Assembly: GCA_045627045.1 (NCBI GenBank)
Contig: JAZQMY010000011.1
Coordinates: 1 to 64,000, forward strand
Direction of reading: 5' to 3'
DNA: 64,000 bases
From: SIG351 sp045627045
GTDB lineage: Bacteria > Bacillota > Clostridia > HGM11327
The position numbers and the translations under genes were made by a program. Below are positions 34,142-42,224 of the stretch, one piece after another (within the stretch, counting starts at the first letter, position 1; each line of letters opens with the position of its first letter). The notes under the pieces are model-generated. The model made no database searches. It was given only the letters and a program-made list of their open reading frames with translations, and had not been told where the DNA came from.

Positions 34142-35611
34142 TTACAGTTTTTCGCTGAATGAGATAGCGGGGAATCCCGTACCGCTTACAAGATTTGCGT
34201 TATTTTCATCAACAAGATTGAAGTATGCGTAAGTAACGACGGAAGTATCAGCGTTCTCAGGAACTACGACAGTAACCTCATTTCTGCCTGTGAGGAATGC
34301 CTTTGCGCTCTTTCTTTTTTCCCAAAGACCGAACCCGAAGCCCGTTATCTCACAGCCAAAAGGATCATTTCCCTTTCCTGTAACGGAAAGACCTCCTCCT
34401 ATGTTCCTGAACCTGATCTTAACGCTCTTTTTGTCGTCTGCAAGCACTGCCGAGATGGGCTCAGGCGATGCACTGTTTTCAACATTTCCGATGCCGTATT
34501 CTTTTGCTAACGCAAGGGTGGAAAGTCTTCTTCCGAGCTCCTTTTTGAACGGAGAATGTGGCCAATCAAAATAGCCCTCGGGTGCGCCGAGATCCATATC
34601 CACGACAATGGAAGAATCAGACATCTTCTTATATGCATCGTATTGCTCAAGCCTTATGTAGTCAACGTATTTGAAGCCGTTGACGCTTTCTTTTGTGTAG
34701 CTTGAGAGCTGAACATTGTAGAACGGAAAATCAAAACCAAACTGCTCCCTCTCATCCTTGACGAACTTCTGAAGCTCACTTGAGTATTTGATGCATCTGT
34801 CATCAAAAATAGATTCGCTTTCGCCCTGGAAGAAAATCATACCTTTGAATCTGATGCCTATAAACGGAGCAATGGCAGTATTGTAATAGCCGCCGACTAC
34901 AACGTTTGTTTTCTTGAAGTAATTGCATTCGTGGGCAAGAGAAACAGGCATAAGCTCGCTGATGCAGGCGCCTGCCGGGCACATCATAATAACGCCTATC
35001 GGGATTCCTGTTTTTGCAGAGACTTCACGGGCAAAGAACCAGCCTATTGCAGAGAATTCTTTTGATGCTTTTTCACCAGGACGCTTCCAGTGCCAGTCTG
35101 CCTTTATGATATCGGGCTGAGGCGCATTGCAAAGTTCCTGATGAAGCTCAATATCGTGCTGAAACTGTGCAAAAAGTCTGAAATTATCATTTTCATTATA
35201 TGAGATATCTTCTGTGTAAGGCAAGCATGGTTCCAGTGAAAGCTCACCGTTTGACTGACCCCCGATTACCCATACATCTCCGATAAGAATATCCTCAAGG
35301 ATCACTTCGTGTCCGCAATCATCCTTAATCTTCATTGTCTGCGGAGCGGTTGATGCACTTTGAGGTCTGAAGGCAAGCACCCATTTGTTATTTTCATTTA
35401 CCGAAGCTTTTGCAATCTCGCCGGCAAATTCTCCTGTTACTGTGCTTTTGGTATTTTTGGAAAAGCCCCAGATTTTGATAACTTCATCTCGCTGGAGAAC
35501 CATTCCGCTTGAAAATGCACCCGAAACCTTGAATTCGGGGCATTCCCAGATATATTCTTCTGTTAAAACTTCTGTTTCAAAGTTTTTTGGTAATGCTTCT
35601 GTTTCTGCCAT
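34142..35611 (-). CDS. Sialate O-acetylesterase-like SGNH esterase
   Basis: A 489-residue SASA-type esterase that would remove acetyl groups from sugars such as sialic acid or acetylated polysaccharide. The start at 35611 follows GGAGATAATT; the longer frame begins within the operator region. Motifs: FSSGMVLQRDEVIKIWGF, the nucleophile block VWVIGGQSNGELSL (Ser), and the catalytic His in WPHSPFKKELGRR. No signal peptide is visible, so it acts in the cytosol or by an unknown export route. It is transcribed from a good promoter whose start region carries a 17-bp palindrome, suggesting repression. Confidence 0.85.
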   Translation of the reverse strand: MAETEALPKNFETEVLTEEYIWECPEFKVSGAFSSGMVLQRDEVIKIWGFSKNTKSTVTGEFAGEIAKASVNENNKWVLAFRPQSASTAPQTMKIKDDCGHEVILEDILIGDVWVIGGQSNGELSLEPCLPYTEDISYNENDNFRLFAQFQHDIELHQELCNAPQPDIIKADWHWKRPGEKASKEFSAIGWFFAREVSAKTGIPIGVIMMCPAGACISELMPVSLAHECNYFKKTNVVVGGYYNTAIAPFIGIRFKGMIFFQGESESIFDDRCIKYSSELQKFVKDEREQFGFDFPFYNVQLSSYTKESVNGFKYVDYIRLEQYDAYKKMSDSSIVVDMDLGAPEGYFDWPHSPFKKELGRRLSTLALAKEYGIGNVENSASPEPISAVLADDKKSVKIRFRNIGGGLSVTGKGNDPFGCEITGFGFGLWEKRKSAKAFLTGRNEVTVVVPENADTSVVTYAYFNLVDENNANLVSGTGFPAISFSEKL

Positions 35612-35633
35612 AATTATCTCCGAAAAGTAATTG

Positions 35634-35650
35634 TGTGTATTCAATACACA
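35634..35650. promoter_or_regulatory. 17-bp perfect palindrome at the esterase transcription start
   Basis: TGTGTATT-C-AATACACA, just downstream of the minus-strand -10 (35656-35661), where a repressor would block transcription. A degenerate copy (TGTATTGAAT shared) lies upstream of the ExoIII gene near 34066-34082. Confidence 0.6.
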
Positions 35651-35655
35651 AATTT

Positions 35656-35684
35656 ATTATAGCATATAATGTTCTATTTTGCAA
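35656..35684 (-). promoter_or_regulatory. Promoter of the SGNH esterase gene
   Basis: On the minus strand TTGCAA (35684-35679), 17 bases, TATAAT (35661-35656). Confidence 0.75.
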
Positions 35685-35724
35685 CAGTATAAAATCAATC
35701 ATTATTTATTTTATTCTGAAATTA

Positions 35725-35753
35725 TTGAATTTGAATGGCTTGTATGGTATAAT
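35725..35753 (+). promoter_or_regulatory. Promoter of the Gfo/Idh/MocA oxidoreductase gene
   Basis: TTGAAT (35725-35730), 17 bases, TATAAT (35748-35753). Confidence 0.75.
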
Positions 35754-35793
35754 AAAATCAAACAAAATTCTTTATCAGAAAGAGTAATAATAT

Positions 35794-37044
35794 ATGATAA
35801 AAATTGGTTTTCTGGGTGCAAGTCGTGGTATTGACATTGCAAAGCGAATGATGAAGAATAGTCCCTATGCAGAGATTTCGGCAATATGTGAATCATATGA
35901 GCCGCTTTGCAGAAAGGCAGGTGACTTTTTCCGTGAGAACGGCAAAAAGGTTGAATGCTTCACTGATTACGATAAGTTTATAAGCGAAAGCGGAGTTGAT
36001 GCGGTTGTGATTGCAAACTATGCCAACGAGCACGCTCCCTATGCGATTAAGGCATTGAATAGCGGAATAAATGTTCTGAGCGAGGTAATGCCCGTTGAAA
36101 CACTTGCCGAGGCAGTTGAACTGTGCGAAGCAGTCGAAAAGAGCGGTAAGGTTTATGCTTACAGTGAAAACTATTGTTATTTTGATTCATGCTTTGCAAT
36201 GAGACAAGCTTATGAGACGGGAGATATAGGTGAAGGCGTATTGCTTGAGGGTACGTTTATAAATGACTGTTCGCCCAGATGGGATCTGCTCACAAGAGGC
36301 ATAAGAAATCATTGGCGTAATTATGTTCCTTCAACGTTCTATTGCTCGCACAGCATAGGCCCTATGCTTTATTCCACAGGCAGAAGAGCAGTAAGAGTAA
36401 ACGGCTTTGAAATTCCGAGGATGAATTATATGGCTGAAGTCGGCGCAAGGTCAGGCAGTGCCGCAATGGAAGTGATGGAGCTTGATAACGGCGGATTGGC
36501 ACGCAGTATAAACGGTAATTATCGTTCAGAGTACGAAGCAAGCTACCGTATAATTGGCTCCGAAGGCACGATAGAGTGCTCGCTCGGATCAGTGTCTGTT
36601 ATCAGGACAGGAAAAGACGGCTCCACTCAAAGGAAAAACATTTATCCTACACCGAGAGCATTTGAATATCGCCCCGAGGGAAATGAAGGCTCGATCATGA
36701 ACGGAGATTATGCCGTTCTCGGCTACTTTATCGGCAAGATACTCGGCGATGATGATTCAGCAAAATACTCCATTGATGTTTACCGTGCGCTTGATATGGC
36801 TTTGCCGGGCTTGCTTGCTTTTCGCTCCATTCTTTCAAAAGGAATGCCGATTGAGGTGCCTGACTTCAGAGATAAAGAAGTAAGAGAGAAGTACCGTTAT
36901 GACAGATATTCGACAAGACCGGGCACTCCGGAGGAATTCCTTCTTCCAACGAGCAAAAACGGTACTCCGACGGTAGAAGATGCCGTTTATGAGTCTGTTC
37001 AGAATAAATTCAAGAGCAGAGATCTGAAACCGGGAGCAAACTGA
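35794..37044 (+). CDS. Gfo/Idh/MocA-family oxidoreductase
   Basis: A 416-residue NAD(P)-dependent sugar or polyol dehydrogenase-like protein. The N-terminal Rossmann fold shows IKIGFLGASRGIDIAKRM. The conserved EKP motif position reads SEVMPVETLAEA, so the usual Lys is replaced by Met; the following helix and the second domain are otherwise normal (SENYCYFDSCFAMR; LLEGTFINDC; HWRNYVP). Loss of the EKP Lys suggests altered catalysis, as in relatives that act as glycosidases or have other roles. It is separated by one base from the radical SAM gene, so both form an operon. Confidence 0.85.
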   Translation: MIKIGFLGASRGIDIAKRMMKNSPYAEISAICESYEPLCRKAGDFFRENGKKVECFTDYDKFISESGVDAVVIANYANEHAPYAIKALNSGINVLSEVMPVETLAEAVELCEAVEKSGKVYAYSENYCYFDSCFAMRQAYETGDIGEGVLLEGTFINDCSPRWDLLTRGIRNHWRNYVPSTFYCSHSIGPMLYSTGRRAVRVNGFEIPRMNYMAEVGARSGSAAMEVMELDNGGLARSINGNYRSEYEASYRIIGSEGTIECSLGSVSVIRTGKDGSTQRKNIYPTPRAFEYRPEGNEGSIMNGDYAVLGYFIGKILGDDDSAKYSIDVYRALDMALPGLLAFRSILSKGMPIEVPDFRDKEVREKYRYDRYSTRPGTPEEFLLPTSKNGTPTVEDAVYESVQNKFKSRDLKPGAN

Positions 37045-37045
37045 T

Positions 37046-37909
37046 ATGTTCATGACTTCTGCAAAAACTATTCTTTCTGCAAAGAACGGAATAAATATAT
37101 ATCGGGGATGTACTCACGGCTGTATCTACTGCGACAGCAGATCTGAGTGCTATTGTATGGATCATGCTTTTGAAAATGTTGAAGTAAAGCTCAACGCACC
37201 CGAACTTCTTGAAGAAGCGCTGAAACGGAAAAGAAAGCCGTGTATGATAGGCACGGGCTCAATGAGCGATCCGTATATGCATTGCGAGGAGGAGCTTTGC
37301 CTGACAAAAAAGTGCCTTGAAATTATAGAAAAATACGGCTTCGGATTTTCTACCCTCACTAAGTCCGACAGAGTACTGAGGGATATAGATATTTTTGAAA
37401 GGATAAACAAAAAGGCAAAAGCAGTGCTTCAGATGACACTCACGACCTATGATGAGGAACTGTGCAGAAAGATAGAACCGAACGTTTCTTCTACACGAAG
37501 AAGATACGAGGTACTGAAGGCGTTCAATGAAAAGGAGATACCTTCCGTTGTCTGGCTATGTCCTGTTCTTCCGTTTATAAATGACTCTGAGGAAAACCTG
37601 TCGGGCTTACTCAGCCTCTGCTTTGATGCCGGAGTAAGGGGAATAGTATGCTTCGGGTTCGGAGTAACGCTCAGAAGCGGTAACAGGGAGCATTTTTATT
37701 CTGAACTCGACAGAAAATTTCCGGGAATAAAAGAAAAATATATCGAAACATACGGCGATGCTTATGAATGTATTTCACAGAACAACACAAAGCTCAGGAT
37801 GCTTTTTGAAAGCGAATGCAGAAAACATAAGGTAATGACGGACAGAGATAAGATCTTTGCTTACCTGAATGAGTTCCCATTGATGAAAAATCAGATTTCT
37901 TTCATTTGA
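37046..37909 (+). CDS. Radical SAM protein, spore photoproduct lyase-like (SplB-related)
   Basis: A 287-residue radical SAM enzyme. The cluster motif is YRGCTHGCIYCDSRSEC (CxxxCxxC), followed by extra Cys residues. The SAM-binding segment MIGTGSMSDPYMHCEEE and the FSTLTKSDRVLRDIDIFER strand match the Rv2578c/SplB-related group. This group is widespread in Clostridia and mostly uncharacterised. It overlaps no other gene but follows the oxidoreductase by one base, so they are co-transcribed. The substrate is unknown. Confidence 0.85.
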   Translation: MFMTSAKTILSAKNGINIYRGCTHGCIYCDSRSECYCMDHAFENVEVKLNAPELLEEALKRKRKPCMIGTGSMSDPYMHCEEELCLTKKCLEIIEKYGFGFSTLTKSDRVLRDIDIFERINKKAKAVLQMTLTTYDEELCRKIEPNVSSTRRRYEVLKAFNEKEIPSVVWLCPVLPFINDSEENLSGLLSLCFDAGVRGIVCFGFGVTLRSGNREHFYSELDRKFPGIKEKYIETYGDAYECISQNNTKLRMLFESECRKHKVMTDRDKIFAYLNEFPLMKNQISFI

Positions 37910-37914
37910 AAAAG

Positions 37915-37951
37915 CGGGATCATTGCTTTGAAGGCATTGATCCCGTTTATT
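37915..37951 (+). terminator. Terminator after the radical SAM gene
   Basis: CGGGATCA (37915-37922) pairs with TGATCCCG (37938-37945), followed by TTTATTTATT. Confidence 0.8.
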
Positions 37952-38012
37952 TATTATAATGAATTTTTTATGCCTCTGTAATCTTTTTTTAGAAAAAGAG
38001 TACTGATTGTGA

Positions 38013-38040
38013 TTGATTTATGAGATTTATATGCTATAAT
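38013..38040 (+). promoter_or_regulatory. Promoter of the PHP-NIF3 operon
   Basis: TTGATT (38013-38018), 16 bases, TATAAT (38035-38040). Confidence 0.65.
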
Positions 38041-38108
38041 TAAGATGTAAAATGGATAGAGAATAAACATATATTTTATGCCGTTACAGAAAGGAGATGA
38101 TTGTCATT

Positions 38109-38978
38109 ATGGAATTGAATGCAGATTATCATATCCATTACTATATGGATGTGTGCGCATGGAGAGATATGACAATGTCAAATATAGACGAAGCTGCTTA
38201 TGAAAAAGGCTTGAATGAAATTGCGATTCTTTGTCACAGCTCAGTGATCCGTCCGGAAGGAAATGGACCTGAGTGGAAGGAATGGGATTTCTGGCATACA
38301 CCGCATCCCGAAAGATTCAATATTTATTTGTATGATTTTGAAAGGCATAGGTCCAATCACGGAATAAAGACTTATTCAGGGGTTGAAACAGAGCTTCTTA
38401 ATACCAACGGCGATATTGCAACGCCTCAGTGGATGCTTGACAAAATAGACTTTGCGGCGGTATCTCTTCATTATCTTCCGGACATGATGGGCAATCCGGT
38501 AACTGCAAGGGCGTTTCCGTCAGGCAATATAAAAGATCCGGAATATGCCGAGGCTTATAAAAAGTGGCAGGAGGAGACAGGCTCCATGGATTCGGCAAGA
38601 GCCATTGAAACACTTGTAAACGGCTATATCGCAGCAATAAAGAAGAACCCGAAGGTTCGTTCATTGGCACATCTTGACTGGTTTGGTCTTGTGAGTCCGT
38701 ACGGCATTTATTCCGATGCGGTTAAACCAGACGAGCTTACACAGATACTTGAGCCGTTGATGAAGATAGCAGTGGAGTACGAGGTAATATGGGAGCTTAC
38801 GGGCGGATGTAAATATCATCCGTTATTTGAGAGAGCAAGAGAGTTGGGAGTGGGGTTTTCACCTACGAGCGATGCTCACAGCATAAACGGAACATGGGGA
38901 TGGCTTTCAAGGCGTGATCCTGCGGCAGAATTTATTGAGAAATACAACTTAAAAACGGGAAGACTGGTATTAAAATAA
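38109..38978 (+). CDS. PHP-domain phosphoesterase 1
   Basis: A 289-residue PHP protein. The ATG at 38109 is preferred because an extended ribosome site AAGGAGATGAT covers the earlier ATG at 38097. Metal-binding motifs: ADYHIHYYMD at the N-terminus, CHSSVIRP near 43, GVETELL near 86, SLHYLPDMM near 117, LAHLDWFG near 190 and SDAHSINGT near 255. The family hydrolyses phosphate esters. The first stop overlaps the next PHP gene (TAATG), so two PHP proteins are made together. Confidence 0.82.
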   Translation: MELNADYHIHYYMDVCAWRDMTMSNIDEAAYEKGLNEIAILCHSSVIRPEGNGPEWKEWDFWHTPHPERFNIYLYDFERHRSNHGIKTYSGVETELLNTNGDIATPQWMLDKIDFAAVSLHYLPDMMGNPVTARAFPSGNIKDPEYAEAYKKWQEETGSMDSARAIETLVNGYIAAIKKNPKVRSLAHLDWFGLVSPYGIYSDAVKPDELTQILEPLMKIAVEYEVIWELTGGCKYHPLFERARELGVGFSPTSDAHSINGTWGWLSRRDPAAEFIEKYNLKTGRLVLK

Positions 38979-39793
38979 TGAGCGAAGAATATATAGCAAA
39001 AATAAACGATTTTCACATGCATACGGCAATATCACCGTGTGCTCCGAGAGATTCAAAGGCAATGGACCACATAAGTCTTGCTTCACGATTCGGGCTGACC
39101 AAGATAGGTTTTTCAGACCATGCGTGGGATATGGACGTCCCGGGACATTGGGATTTCTATGAAGAACAGGGATTTGACAGGATACTGTCGATCAAGGATA
39201 CGATAGAGCCTGTTGAAGGCTTGCAGGTGTTCGTAGGCTGTGAGGTCGATATGAGGGAAGACTGCACGATAGCTATGCTTCCGGAGCACATGAAGCTCTT
39301 TGATTACGTTCTCATTCCTACGGATCATTTTCACATGAACAGAAACACTCCGGAAGAGCAAGTTAAGACGAATGAAGGCGTAAGAAAGATCATGCTGGAT
39401 CGATTCACTGCGGCAGTAGAGTCGGTTCTCCCTGATTACGGCAGGGTAGGTCTTTGCCATCCTTTCTTCGGTGGTTCGTTCGGAGACAGAGAAAAGGATA
39501 TTCTCGGCGGAATACCTGACAGTAAGTTTATAGACCTCTTTACTGTTGCGGCAAAGAGAGGTATTTATATTGAACTTAATGCCTGTGTGTTCAGACCGAC
39601 TTATCTCCCGCTTGAAGAACACAAACTTCCCGGAGAGTACGTCAGAATTTATACTCTTGCAAGAGAATGCGGTTGCAGGATATACTTTGGCTCGGATTCT
39701 CATTCTGGCAAAGTGTTTGAAACAACCCACAAAAATCCCGATATTGAAAGGTTTGCTGAAGTATGCGGATTTACTTACTGCGACCTTGTATAA
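38978..39793 (+). CDS. PHP-domain phosphoesterase 2
   Basis: A 271-residue PHP protein with NDFHMHTAISPC at the N-terminus, IGFSDHAWD near 46, FVGCEVDM near 87, PTDHFHM near 111, GLCHPFFGG near 158 and FGSDSHSGK near 240: a full metal-ligand set. It is translated by overlap with the preceding PHP gene, and the two sequences are clearly different, so this is not a recent duplication. Both may act on related phosphate esters from the same pathway as the TIM-barrel isomerase downstream. Confidence 0.82.
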   Translation: MSEEYIAKINDFHMHTAISPCAPRDSKAMDHISLASRFGLTKIGFSDHAWDMDVPGHWDFYEEQGFDRILSIKDTIEPVEGLQVFVGCEVDMREDCTIAMLPEHMKLFDYVLIPTDHFHMNRNTPEEQVKTNEGVRKIMLDRFTAAVESVLPDYGRVGLCHPFFGGSFGDREKDILGGIPDSKFIDLFTVAAKRGIYIELNACVFRPTYLPLEEHKLPGEYVRIYTLARECGCRIYFGSDSHSGKVFETTHKNPDIERFAEVCGFTYCDLV

Positions 39794-39811
39794 GATCAAG
39801 AAGAGGTAAAA

Positions 39812-40588
39812 ATGAAAGCTTTTGAATTGATGAATGATTTATATAATCTTGCAAAAGACAATAAGAACACTGATGGAGTAGACAAGTTGATAATTGGAAA
39901 TCCTGATAAAGAAGTCCGTAAGGCTGCTGTTTGCTGTATTGCTACACCGGATGTAATAAGACGGGCGGCAGAGTTTGGAGCAGATATTCTTATTACGCAT
40001 GAACCAACTTTGGAGTCTCATTGGGATACATACGATGAAGATGATGAGCTGATAGTCAGAAAGGCTGATTTTATCAAAAAATACAATCTGACGGTTTATC
40101 GCTTCCACGACAATATCCATGCAATTACGTCTGATATGATAAACGAAGGCATACTAAAGAGCCTCGATTGGAAAGGAACATTTGACGGCAGAACAGACTT
40201 TACGCTTGATGAACCGAAAACACTCCTTGAGCTTGCAAAGGACATTGAAGACAAACTCAGAATTAAGCACGTAAAGATGGTGGGCAACAGCAATCTTCTT
40301 ATAAAAAACATCTCTTTCTCCACAGGTGCAAGAGGTCTTGAGTCTACTGTACGCGATAACAAGTATCAGATGATACTTGCGGGCGAGATAGTTGAGTGGC
40401 GTGATGCAGAATACATCAGAGATGCATCAGAACTCGGACTTCCGAAATCAATGCTTGTTCTCGGACACATAGGATCTGAGAGAGACGGTATGAAATATCT
40501 TGCCGATTATATGAAGGAAAAATATACTGATATAGAAATATACTATATAGAAAGTCCTGAAGTATTTCATTATACTGAAAGCCACTGA
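39812..40588 (+). CDS. NIF3-like dinuclear metal protein
   Basis: A 258-residue NIF3/YbgI-family protein, usually a hexamer with a two-metal centre. Recognisable parts are VDKLIIGNPDKEV (where most members have GLQVG), the metal-ligand motif DILITHEPTLESHW, FHDNIHAITSDMIN, and the C-terminal LVLGHIGSERDGMKYLA. The molecular role of the family is unsettled; a GTP cyclohydrolase I type-2 annotation is often applied without proof. It is in an operon with two PHP proteins and a sugar-isomerase-like protein. Confidence 0.85.
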   Translation: MKAFELMNDLYNLAKDNKNTDGVDKLIIGNPDKEVRKAAVCCIATPDVIRRAAEFGADILITHEPTLESHWDTYDEDDELIVRKADFIKKYNLTVYRFHDNIHAITSDMINEGILKSLDWKGTFDGRTDFTLDEPKTLLELAKDIEDKLRIKHVKMVGNSNLLIKNISFSTGARGLESTVRDNKYQMILAGEIVEWRDAEYIRDASELGLPKSMLVLGHIGSERDGMKYLADYMKEKYTDIEIYYIESPEVFHYTESH

Positions 40589-40604
40589 TGAAAAGAGGCA
40601 AATG

Positions 40605-41366
40605 ATGGCAAAACTTGAAAAAATAGGTGTTCAGCTTTTCACTATCCGTGACTATATGAATACGGAAGAGGATATTAAAAAGAGCTTTGAACGAATAAAG
40701 TCACTAGGCTATGACACTGTCCAGACGATGGGATGCAACATTCCATATAACATTTTCGGACAGTTGGCAAAGAATGCGGGCCTTGAAATAATAGGAACAC
40801 ACGACGCATTCGATATAATGTTCGGAGATGAGCCGAAAGCGATGATGCTCCACGACTGGCTCGGTACAAAGACGATGGGAGTCCAAGGTTTTTGGTTTGA
40901 GAATATGGCGGGATATAAGAATTTTGTTTTGCAGGTAAATAAGATATGTAAAACGATCGGTCCCGAGGGATATAAATTCACATACCATAATCACAGATTT
41001 GATTTTATTGATATTGACGGAGAAAAGCCGTTTGATTACCTTGTAGAAAATTTCGAAAAGGATAATGTCTTTTTCTGCCTTGATACCTATGGTATAACCT
41101 GGGCAGGGGAGGATTGCGTCGAATGGCTGAAAAAGCTTTCGGGCAGAGTTGAGATACTTCATCTTCATGATATTCAAATGGAGAACGGTAAACCGAAATA
41201 CACTGAGGTCGGAAACGGAATGATAGACTGGGACAAGACGATTGATGCGGCACTTGATGCAGGCACGAAGCACTTTATCGTTGAGCAGGATGCCCTCTGG
41301 AAGGATAATAATCCTTTCCTCAGCCTTGAAATTTCGAGCAATTATCTGCATAAGCATTTTATGTAA
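40605..41366 (+). CDS. Sugar phosphate isomerase/epimerase-like TIM-barrel protein
   Basis: A 253-residue AP-endonuclease-2-type TIM barrel. The ATG at 40605 is preferred (GAGG six bases upstream); ATG 40602 is three bases away. Typical strands are IGVQLFTIRDYM, KFTYHNHRFDFI, FFCLDTYGITWAGED, VEILHLHDIQ and KHFIVEQDAL, which supply metal-binding His, Asp and Glu residues. Such proteins isomerise or epimerise sugars and inositols. The neighbouring PHP genes suggest a sugar-phosphate pathway. The exact substrate cannot be deduced. Confidence 0.85.
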   Translation: MAKLEKIGVQLFTIRDYMNTEEDIKKSFERIKSLGYDTVQTMGCNIPYNIFGQLAKNAGLEIIGTHDAFDIMFGDEPKAMMLHDWLGTKTMGVQGFWFENMAGYKNFVLQVNKICKTIGPEGYKFTYHNHRFDFIDIDGEKPFDYLVENFEKDNVFFCLDTYGITWAGEDCVEWLKKLSGRVEILHLHDIQMENGKPKYTEVGNGMIDWDKTIDAALDAGTKHFIVEQDALWKDNNPFLSLEISSNYLHKHFM

Positions 41367-41411
41367 AAATGTATTGAATTTTCATATTATACAAGAGAGG
41401 ATGATTTTATT

Positions 41412-42068
41412 ATGCCACGAACGATTACTACAAGAGGAATTGCAAAGTTAAGCCTGAGTCCTGATCTTACTGTTGTATCGCTTTCACTCCGTTCAACGGA
41501 CAAGAAATACGATGCCGCAATGGAGAAAGCAGGAAAACAGTTGAAGAAGCTTACAGATGCATTGAAAGCCGTCGGATTTGAAGAGACCGACATCAAGACG
41601 ACCAATTTCAACGTCAATACTGAATATGAGAGCGTTCCTGATGAAAAGGGAAGATATAAGCAGGTATTCAAGGGCTTTGGCTGTTATCAGAATCTGAAGG
41701 TGGAATTTCCGTTTGATTCGGGATATCTTGCTGATGTACTTTCTGCCATAGCGGAATCTGTTTCAGAGCCTGAGCTGAATGTGCAGTTCACGGTGAAGGA
41801 TAAGTCAAAAGCGGGCAAAGAGCTTCTGAAGAAAGCCGCAGAGGATGCAAGAGAAAAGGCAGAGGTACTTGCAGAAGCATCGGGCGCAAGGCTCGGAACA
41901 CTTCTTTCAATCGACTATAATCTTGCAGAGCACAATTTCAGGTCTCCGACTGTCTATACGATGGAGGAGAGCTGTATGAAAATGGCAAGAAGCTGCGATG
42001 CCATCAATATAACACCCGATGACATCATAATAAGCGATTCGGTCACGTTTGTCTGGGAGCTCAATTAA
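41412..42068 (+). CDS. SIMPL-domain (DUF541) protein
   Basis: A 218-residue protein of the SIMPL/DUF541 family, with ITTRGIAKLSLSPDLTVVSL at the N-terminus, a helix from 36 to 60, FEETDIKTTNFNVNTEY, and the C-terminal LAEASGARLGTLLSIDY. Homologues include YggE-type oxidative stress proteins, which are usually periplasmic. Here no signal peptide exists, so a cytosolic form is likely. It is 45 bases after the TIM-barrel gene and is the last member of this operon. Confidence 0.85.
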   Translation: MPRTITTRGIAKLSLSPDLTVVSLSLRSTDKKYDAAMEKAGKQLKKLTDALKAVGFEETDIKTTNFNVNTEYESVPDEKGRYKQVFKGFGCYQNLKVEFPFDSGYLADVLSAIAESVSEPELNVQFTVKDKSKAGKELLKKAAEDAREKAEVLAEASGARLGTLLSIDYNLAEHNFRSPTVYTMEESCMKMARSCDAINITPDDIIISDSVTFVWELN

Positions 42069-42109
42069 GTTCAATTATCGGAAAATAATAAAACACGTCA
42101 GACAAAAGA

Positions 42110-42153
42110 AAGCCGCTGAAAAGGATTAATTCCTTATCAGCGGTTTGTTTTTA
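42110..42153 (+). terminator. Terminator after the SIMPL gene
   Basis: AGCCGCTGAAAAGGA pairs with TCCTTATCAGCGGT (one mismatch), then a T-rich tail. Confidence 0.85.
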
Positions 42154-42224
42154 TCAGTAATGCTGAAAACCGGTTCTTCTTTTTCTCTGATTCCGAAGAC
42201 GTTTTCTGAATTTATTCAGCCTTA

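Noticed and set aside
39113..39799. 228-codon minus-strand frame opposite the second PHP gene
   Set aside because: The PHP motifs on the plus strand are clear; the opposite frame has no recognisable domain and no promoter.
40704..41357. 217-codon minus-strand frame opposite the TIM-barrel gene
   Set aside because: It is an antisense shadow of a well-supported gene in an operon.
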